Source of the DNA: JALZHR01 sp036388635
GTDB lineage: Bacteria > Acidobacteriota > Blastocatellia > Pyrinomonadales > Pyrinomonadaceae
Reading direction: 5' to 3'
DNA length: 11,459 nt
Assembly: GCA_036388635.1 (NCBI GenBank)
Contig: DASVRL010000390.1
Span: 1 to 11,459, forward strand
The first letter of the stretch is position 1. The number at the start of each line of letters is the position of its first letter. The position numbers and the translations under genes were made by a program. This document shows, piece by piece, positions 6,060 through 11,459 of the stretch. The notes beneath the pieces were generated by a model. That model did not search any database. It saw nothing but the letters and a program-made list of their open reading frames with translations, and had not been told where the DNA came from.

Positions 6060-6638
6060 ATGAAACGTTTTCCGAATAAAAAAGTTTTTATAAGTTTCGT
6101 CGCTATCTCGATTTTAACGGGAGTTTTTGTCTTTATGCTGGCTCGGAAAAAAGAACCAAAATCTTTGTCGGACGTCAAAAATCCGCAGCTCGTCGTTAAG
6201 AAAAAAGAGCGTCTCTTGCAGGTTTACGACGAAGGCGAATTAGTCAAAACTTACAAAGTCGCGCTCGGGCGCGCGCCGCAGGGCGATAAGCAAATCGAAG
6301 GCGACGGCAAAACGCCGGAAGGCGAATTTTACGTTTTTACGAAAAACGACAAAAGCAAATTTTATCTTTCGCTCGGGCTGAGCTATCCGAACGCGGAAGC
6401 GGCGCAGCGCGGTTTGAAAGAGAATTTAATCACGCGGGAAGAATATGACGAGATTCTGAAAGCCATTGCGGAAAAACGTATGCCGCCGCAGAAAACCGCG
6501 CTCGGCGGCGAGATTTATATTCACGGCGGCGGCATCTCGAACGACTGGACGGAAGGCTGTATGGCTTTGCCGAACGAGGAAATAAAAGAGCTTTTTGCGG
6601 CGATTCCGGTCGGGACGAATGTGTCGATTCAGCCTTAA
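6060..6638 (+). CDS. Membrane-anchored L,D-transpeptidase (YkuD domain)
   Basis: The 192-residue protein has one N-terminal membrane segment (residues about 9-27, after KRFPNKK), so the catalytic domain should face the periplasm. YkuD-family enzymes form or edit 3-3 peptide cross-links in peptidoglycan, or attach proteins to it, through a catalytic Cys. Here the site is IYIHGGG with His155 and DWTEGCMAL with Cys167. The classical SHGC is replaced by TEGC, as in a known YkuD subgroup with DWTxGC. The preceding GDGKTPEGEFYV and KFYLSLGLSYPN stretches are also typical. Eight bases separate it from the archaemetzincin-like gene, and a terminator follows at 6716-6733, so it is probably the last gene of the tsaE transcript. 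No Shine-Dalgarno is visible before the atg. Confidence 0.92.
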   Translation: MKRFPNKKVFISFVAISILTGVFVFMLARKKEPKSLSDVKNPQLVVKKKERLLQVYDEGELVKTYKVALGRAPQGDKQIEGDGKTPEGEFYVFTKNDKSKFYLSLGLSYPNAEAAQRGLKENLITREEYDEILKAIAEKRMPPQKTALGGEIYIHGGGISNDWTEGCMALPNEEIKELFAAIPVGTNVSIQP

Positions 6639-6686
6639 AACAAGCGTCGAATACTTTTGTTCGAGCAAAGCGAAAAGGCGAAAAGT

Positions 6687-6733
6687 CGGGCGTTAAAGAA
6701 CACGCTCCAGCAACGCCCGCCTTCGGGTTTTTT
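6687..6733 (+). terminator. Probable terminator with an overlapping alternative hairpin
   Basis: cccg (6716-6719) can pair with cggg (6724-6727) over the loop cctt, with a further g:t closing pair, followed by six T (6728-6733). The same cccg also ends an alternative stem, cgggcgtt (6687-6694) with aacgcccg (6712-6719). The two structures exclude each other. The short stem plus T6 looks like a weak intrinsic terminator for the tsaE-to-L,D-transpeptidase unit. Confidence 0.6.
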
Positions 6734-6766
6734 CAAAATTACACCGTCATTAAAAACAAAATAATC

Positions 6767-6795
6767 TTTTCAAAAAATTAAAGTCGTGTTAAATT
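6767..6795 (+). promoter_or_regulatory. Candidate sigma-70-type promoter for the TPR/C39 gene
   Basis: TTTTCA (6767-6772) is separated by 17 bases from TAAATT (6790-6795), which is preceded by TGT at 6787-6789, an extended -10 pattern. Each hexamer matches four of six consensus positions. It lies in an AT-rich stretch just after the terminator and would give a leader of roughly 75-80 bases containing a 6-bp stem (ggcgcg 6801-6806 with cgcgcc 6823-6828). In an organism with an uncharacterised promoter consensus this is only a candidate. Confidence 0.35.
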
Positions 6796-6880
6796 AATCA
6801 GGCGCGAAAGCTCGAAATTCCGCGCGCCGCGAGTTTAAGTCGAAATCATTTCCATCTCATTCAAGCAAACTTCAAAAAAA

Positions 6881-9800
6881 ATGTTAATTCCCGAAAAGGA
6901 CTTGCAGCAGGTGCGTGCGCTGCACGAGCAAAGCCTGCACCTGCAAGCGTTTAACCTGGCTCAATCGATTTGCCCTTTGCCGAATTGGGAAGGCACGGAA
7001 GCCGTTTTGCTGGCTTCGCATCTGGCGTATAATCTGGGCGCGCTGAAAACCAGCGGCAAATGGACGAAAAAAGCCTGGCGAAACGATAAAAAACACCCGC
7101 GCGCGCTGTTTTATTACGCCAGCGAGATTCTCAACACGAAAGGCTCTCTGCCCGGACTTATCTTTCTGAGAAAACAGGCGGATAATTTTCAAGCCGAAGG
7201 CAAGGTGCTTTCGTGGTGGTATTGCCTGCACGCCGGAGCTTTTTCGTTTCTGCGCGATTTTACGACCGCCGACGAATGGCATAAAAAAGCGGTTGCCGCC
7301 GCGCCCGAAGAGCCTTGGGTCTGGGTTTCGCAGGCGCACAGTCTGGAGCTGCAGGACCGTTACGCGGAATCGCTGGCGATGAGCCGGAAGGCTTTCGAAA
7401 TGAAGCCCTGGCAGCGCACCTCCGTTTTTGCGCTGGCGCATATTCTGACGCTTTCCGAGCGTTACGACGAAGCGCTGGCGATTTTGACCGAAGCCTCGAC
7501 GCGTCTGGAAAATGCGTGGGTCGTCAAACAATTAGCCGATTTGCAGAGCGAGCTCGGATTGTATAAAGAAGCTTACGCCTCGCTGGAAAAAATCGTCGAG
7601 CTGACGCCGATGCGCGAGGACAAACTGGAGCAGTGGCTCTACGCGAATTTATCCGACGCCGCGTATTTAAACGGCGATATTCAAAAAGCGATTCGTTTTG
7701 CCGATATTTCGTCGGAAAAATTTCATCTGAAAATCAAGGAAAATCTGGAAAATCTAAAGGGAACGGAAAAACGCGTTTTGCTCAAACTCGGTTTTATTCG
7801 CCAGCATCACGTCACGTGCGCGCCGGCGACGATTTCCAATATCGCGCGTTTCTGGCAAAAGCCCGCCGAGCATTTAAAAGTAGCCGACGAAATGTGTTAC
7901 GACGGAACGCCCGCCTATAAAGAGCGTCTCTGGGCGGAAGAAAACGGCTGGGCGACCGCCGAGTTTCAGGTCAACTGGGAAAATGCGGTCGAGCTTATCA
8001 ATCGCGGCGTGCCGTTTACTTTAACCACGATTCATCCCGGCAACGGTCATTTGCAGGCAATCGTCGGCTATGACGAGCGGCGAAAAACGTTTCTCGTGCG
8101 CGACCCGTATTTTCAGCGGCTCGAAGAATTTTTAGCCGAAGATTTGCTGGAAGACCAGAAGGCGAGCGGTCCGCGCGGAATGGCGCTGGTGCCGAAAGAA
8201 AAATCTTTCGAGCTGCTCGGCGATTTACTTTTCAAGGAAAGCGGCGAATATGATTTTCATTACGCGGTCGACCGCGAGCTGGAAAATCATAACCGCGAAA
8301 AAGCCGGCGAAATTTACGCCGAGATGGAAAAAGCTTTTCCCGAACATCGCCTGACCTGGTCGGCAAACTGGGCAATCGCGCGTTATGACGCAAACGCTCT
8401 GCAACTGCTCGAAGCGGTCGAAAATCTCCGAAAACAGTTTCCCGACGACATAAATCTGAAATTGAGTTATCTGAGCGTTTCAAACGAACAGACGGCGCGA
8501 CCGGAACGCCTGAAAACGCTGGAAGAATTTTGCAAGCAGGAAAAAACCGACCCGCTTTTATGGCAAATGTTCGGTTACGAGCTCGGGCTCGACGCGCGTC
8601 ATCACACGCGCGCGCTGCATTGGCTGTATAAAGTTTTGCGCAAACTGCCGACGAGCGGAATGACTTATCGCGGCATCGCCGACATTTTATGGTCGAAGCG
8701 GCGTTTTGAAGAAGCCGCCGAGCTTTATCGTCTGGCGGCGTCTTTAAACGACAAGGACGAGCAGTTCGCGTATTCGTATTTTCTCGCCGCGCGGCATCTG
8801 AAACAAACCGAGCAGGCGCTGGACTTTTTGCGCGACCGTTTCGAGCGTTTCGGGCATCGCTCGAATCTGCCGATACAAAGCCTGTTTCACGCTCTGCGCG
8901 AAATCGGTCTGACGGTCGAAGCCTTTGAAGCGCTGGAAAACGCGCTCGAAAAACGCCCCGCCGACGGCGAGCTGAAGCTTTTTGCCGCCGACGCAAAGGC
9001 GCGTTACGGCAGACGTCAGGAAGCCGAAAGGCTTTTGCAGCAGGCTGAGAAAAACGCTCCGCGCGGAGCGTGGTTGAGAAAAGCGGCGCTGCTTGCCGAA
9101 ATGGACGGAAATTTTAAAGCGTCGCTGGCAAACTGGCGTGAGATCGCCGGGTTGGAACCGGTCGCTCACGACGCACACGAAAGCATCGCCTACTTGCTGG
9201 CGGCGACCGAAGGCAGAAAGGCGGCGCAGGATTATCTGCACGAACTGACCGACAAATTTCCCTTTAACCGCGATTTGCACAAGCTGCGTCTGAGCTGGCT
9301 GCGCGAGGAAACGGGCGAGGCGATTGCGATTCTGAAACACCTGCTCGAACTGAATCCGCACGACGTCTGGAGCTACCGGGAGTTTTCGCGCCGCCTGCAC
9401 GACGAAAGAAAATACACGGAAGCCTTGAGCGTCGCCCGTGCCGCGCTCGAACTCGACCCGCAGGATTCGCTGAATTACTGGGCAATCGGCTTGGTTTTGA
9501 CCGAATTGGGAAAATACGACGAAGCCGCCGAAGCTTATAAAAATTCGATAAAGCTCTCGGTCGAAGCCGATTATTCGCTCGCCGAATGGATAAAAATCTG
9601 CCGCACGAAAGAAGAAAAACTCGCCGCTTTGAGGTTTGTCCGCAGCGAATTGGATAAACAAACCAGTTTCGGCAACGGCATTATCGGTTATCGCGAGCAA
9701 GCCAAGCGTTTACTGGAGCCGGAAGTTTTGCTCAAAGAATTGCAAAAATTTTACGCCGAAAATAAAAACGCGTGGTTTTCGGCTTCGCCGGTCATCTGGC

Positions 9801-11459
9801 AATTGGTCGATATGTATCGCTACGACGAAGCGCTGGAGCTTGCCGAACAGGCGGCGCGCCGGTTTCCGCTGGTTTATCAGGTCTGGTACGACCTCTCGCT
9901 GGTTCACAAAGCCAGGGGCGAAAACGAGCGGGAAACCGCCGCTTTGCGCAAGGCGCTCGACATTTACGGAAACTGGAGCTACGGAATCCAGCAGCTCGTC
10001 GAATCTCTGCAACGCGGCGGACTTTTCGCCGAAGCGAAAAAAGTTTTGCAGGACGCGCTTTTGCGCCAGCCGCTCGAACACGTTTTATACGGTTATCTGG
10101 CGGACGTTCACTGGAAGCTGGAAGAAAGGGAAGAAGCGCTGGCGGCGGCGCGAAAAGCCGTTTCGATTGAGCCGGAATACGAATGGGCTTGGCGCGCCAT
10201 CAAAATATGGTCGGAAAAATTAAACCAGCCGAATCTCGCCGCCGAGCTGGCGCGCGATTTGACCGCTAAAAAACCGAAAGACGTCAGCGCCTGGCTGACT
10301 TATGCGGGAATTCTCGACACCAACGGCGCGCATTTTTCGCCCGAGCAGCTGGACGCCATCGAAGAAGCCTTAAAATTAGAGCCGCAACACGTCACGGCGC
10401 TGGCGATGAAAGCCAACGTGCTTGCCGACGCGCGCCGTTTTGACGAAGCCATCGCCGTCTGCCAGACGAAATTCAGCGACGGCTATCGCCACGAACAATT
10501 GCGCTACGTGCAAGCCGGAATCGAAGCGACGCGCGGAAATTACCAGGAATCCATCAAACAGCTGGAAGACCTCGCCGTGACCAATCCCGATTATTATCCG
10601 GCTTGGGAACGCCTGGCGAGCATCTACAGCGACTGGGCGGAAAAGAAAGCCGATTACCTGCGTGTGACGCGCGAAATGACGCGGCTGGCGCCGCAAAATT
10701 CGGTCACTTTCGGCTATCTGGGCGAAGCCTGTCTTTTAAACGACAAACGCGACGAAGCCAAAAAGGCGTTTGAGCAATCTATCAAGCTGATGCCCGAATA
10801 CGAATTCGGCGGTAATTCGCTTTTCGATTTATATTTTGAAGACAGCGAGCTGCAAAACTGCAAAACCGTTCTGAAAACGCTCCGCGAGTTTGTCAAAAAC
10901 GACAATTCGCTGATTCGTGAAATCGCCTTTTACGCCAAGCAGAACGATTCGAAAAGCATCGCGCCGCTCTGGAAACGGCTCTGCTTTTCCGAAACGGCGA
11001 AAGATATTCATTTCGATTACGTGCTGGAAAAATTCCGCCGGTTCAGCACGCTGAACGAACCGTTCGTTGAGGAAATTTTGCGGCAGAGCTGTGACGATGC
11101 CGCCGCCAATCCTCTGGTCGGCGCGTATCTCATCGAATTGTACGCGAAAAGAAAAAGCGCTAAAGCCGCGCGGAAAACCCTCGATGAGCTGCGCGGAAAC
11201 GAAAAAATCTGGGCGGAGGCGATAAAAAAATTCCTGAATATGCTGCTCGAGTCCAAATCCGACGCTTATTCCTTTATTAAAAAGAATCAGGACGAGCTGA
11301 AGAAAAATGACGAAGTCTGGGCTTTGACCGGCTACGTGCTGAACGCCGCCGGGAAAGATAAAAAGGCTTCGGAATGGTTTTCCGACTGGCGCGAGCGAAA
11401 AAACGTCCAGCCGTGGATGCTCTGGAATTACGTCATTTCGCTCAGGCGCCAGGGCAAAA
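6881..11459 (+). CDS. Giant TPR protein with embedded C39-like (papain-fold) cysteine peptidase domain; 3'-partial
   Basis: I translated this frame by hand from the atg at 6881 to the window end: 1526 complete codons without a stop. There is no signal peptide or membrane segment (start MLIPEKDLQQVRALHEQ), so it is predicted cytosolic. Residues about 1-295 are TPR-like helical repeats. Residues about 300-425 are a C39_2-like domain: FIRQHHVTCAPATISNIARFW with Gln308 and Cys313, CYDGTPAYKERLWAEENGW, GVPFTLTTIHPGNGHLQAIVGYD with His390, and VRDP with Asp408, a complete Gln-Cys-His-Asp set. From about 430 to the end come many more TPR units, clearest near 9470-9560 (NYWAIGLVLTELGKYDEAAEAY), 10085-10180 and 10700-10800; those after about 10850 are more degenerate. 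TPRs bind protein partners. C39 peptidases classically cut after Gly-Gly in leader peptides, but whether this one cuts anything is unknown. Family relatives in other bacteria are simply called TPR proteins. Confidence 0.85.
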   Translation, partial: MLIPEKDLQQVRALHEQSLHLQAFNLAQSICPLPNWEGTEAVLLASHLAYNLGALKTSGKWTKKAWRNDKKHPRALFYYASEILNTKGSLPGLIFLRKQADNFQAEGKVLSWWYCLHAGAFSFLRDFTTADEWHKKAVAAAPEEPWVWVSQAHSLELQDRYAESLAMSRKAFEMKPWQRTSVFALAHILTLSERYDEALAILTEASTRLENAWVVKQLADLQSELGLYKEAYASLEKIVELTPMREDKLEQWLYANLSDAAYLNGDIQKAIRFADISSEKFHLKIKENLENLKGTEKRVLLKLGFIRQHHVTCAPATISNIARFWQKPAEHLKVADEMCYDGTPAYKERLWAEENGWATAEFQVNWENAVELINRGVPFTLTTIHPGNGHLQAIVGYDERRKTFLVRDPYFQRLEEFLAEDLLEDQKASGPRGMALVPKEKSFELLGDLLFKESGEYDFHYAVDRELENHNREKAGEIYAEMEKAFPEHRLTWSANWAIARYDANALQLLEAVENLRKQFPDDINLKLSYLSVSNEQTARPERLKTLEEFCKQEKTDPLLWQMFGYELGLDARHHTRALHWLYKVLRKLPTSGMTYRGIADILWSKRRFEEAAELYRLAASLNDKDEQFAYSYFLAARHLKQTEQALDFLRDRFERFGHRSNLPIQSLFHALREIGLTVEAFEALENALEKRPADGELKLFAADAKARYGRRQEAERLLQQAEKNAPRGAWLRKAALLAEMDGNFKASLANWREIAGLEPVAHDAHESIAYLLAATEGRKAAQDYLHELTDKFPFNRDLHKLRLSWLREETGEAIAILKHLLELNPHDVWSYREFSRRLHDERKYTEALSVARAALELDPQDSLNYWAIGLVLTELGKYDEAAEAYKNSIKLSVEADYSLAEWIKICRTKEEKLAALRFVRSELDKQTSFGNGIIGYREQAKRLLEPEVLLKELQKFYAENKNAWFSASPVIWQLVDMYRYDEALELAEQAARRFPLVYQVWYDLSLVHKARGENERETAALRKALDIYGNWSYGIQQLVESLQRGGLFAEAKKVLQDALLRQPLEHVLYGYLADVHWKLEEREEALAAARKAVSIEPEYEWAWRAIKIWSEKLNQPNLAAELARDLTAKKPKDVSAWLTYAGILDTNGAHFSPEQLDAIEEALKLEPQHVTALAMKANVLADARRFDEAIAVCQTKFSDGYRHEQLRYVQAGIEATRGNYQESIKQLEDLAVTNPDYYPAWERLASIYSDWAEKKADYLRVTREMTRLAPQNSVTFGYLGEACLLNDKRDEAKKAFEQSIKLMPEYEFGGNSLFDLYFEDSELQNCKTVLKTLREFVKNDNSLIREIAFYAKQNDSKSIAPLWKRLCFSETAKDIHFDYVLEKFRRFSTLNEPFVEEILRQSCDDAAANPLVGAYLIELYAKRKSAKAARKTLDELRGNEKIWAEAIKKFLNMLLESKSDAYSFIKKNQDELKKNDEVWALTGYVLNAAGKDKKASEWFSDWRERKNVQPWMLWNYVISLRRQGK

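Noticed and set aside
6884..7531. 215-codon - strand open frame opposite the TPR start
   Set aside because: It is antisense to well-formed TPR coding sequence and has the same compositional signature as the other shadows.
7760..8150. ABC-exporter (PCAT) bacteriocin processing gene
   Set aside because: The C39-like domain is present, but there are no membrane helices or ATPase motifs in the visible 1526 residues; the rest is TPR.
8232..9700. Long open frames on the - strand (254 and 318 codons)
   Set aside because: They lie fully inside the TPR/C39 gene, are rich in Arg, Phe and Gln from the complement of gcg/gaa/aaa codons, and show no domain-like sequence.

Overview
The window looks like chromosomal DNA of a free-living bacterium, most likely Acidobacteriota (Blastocatellia/Pyrinomonadales-like). 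This is inferred from protein style: a secreted metalloprotease carrying a BACON-type domain and a tail of D-x-D-x-D repeats with 'VFRPS.G.WY', a combination I associate with that group. GC is moderate, with a strong preference for gcg, gaa and aaa codons. None of the five visible start codons has a recognisable Shine-Dalgarno sequence. No tRNA, rRNA, CRISPR array, transposase or phage gene was seen, and all supported genes are on the + strand.

Layout. (1) Bases 2-2467 hold the 3' part of a large secreted reprolysin-like zinc metalloprotease: propeptide, catalytic domain with HEAGHNLGSPH and a Met-turn, a BACON-like domain split by a 63-residue in-frame insertion, and six Ca-binding-type repeats. 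(2) Bases 2468-2890 have no supported gene but are rich in structure: an 84-nt inverted repeat with 17-bp arms, a canonical terminator, and a purine-rich inverted repeat with 18-bp arms. (3) Bases 2891-4537 encode the bifunctional NAD(P)H-hydrate repair enzyme Nnr, followed by an 81-nt two-tier hairpin and then tsaE (4636-5067), an ATPase of tRNA t6A synthesis. The nnr-tsaE adjacency is common in bacteria. (4) Close behind tsaE come an archaemetzincin-like lipoprotein (5104-6051) and a membrane-anchored L,D-transpeptidase (6060-6638), ending at a short terminator near 6716-6733. (5) After a promoter-like AT-rich leader, a giant ORF starts at 6881 and runs off the window after at least 1526 residues. 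It is a TPR protein with a C39-like (papain-fold) cysteine peptidase domain embedded near its N-terminus.

How the genes relate. nnr and tsaE are cytosolic housekeeping functions (metabolite repair and tRNA modification). The two genes after tsaE act at the envelope and probably share its transcript. The flanking metalloprotease and the giant TPR/C39 protein look like separate transcription units. The most interesting points are the TPR/C39 architecture, the interrupted BACON domain, the Gly-to-Thr change in the archaemetzincin zinc motif, and three intergenic inverted repeats of similar size but unrelated sequence.
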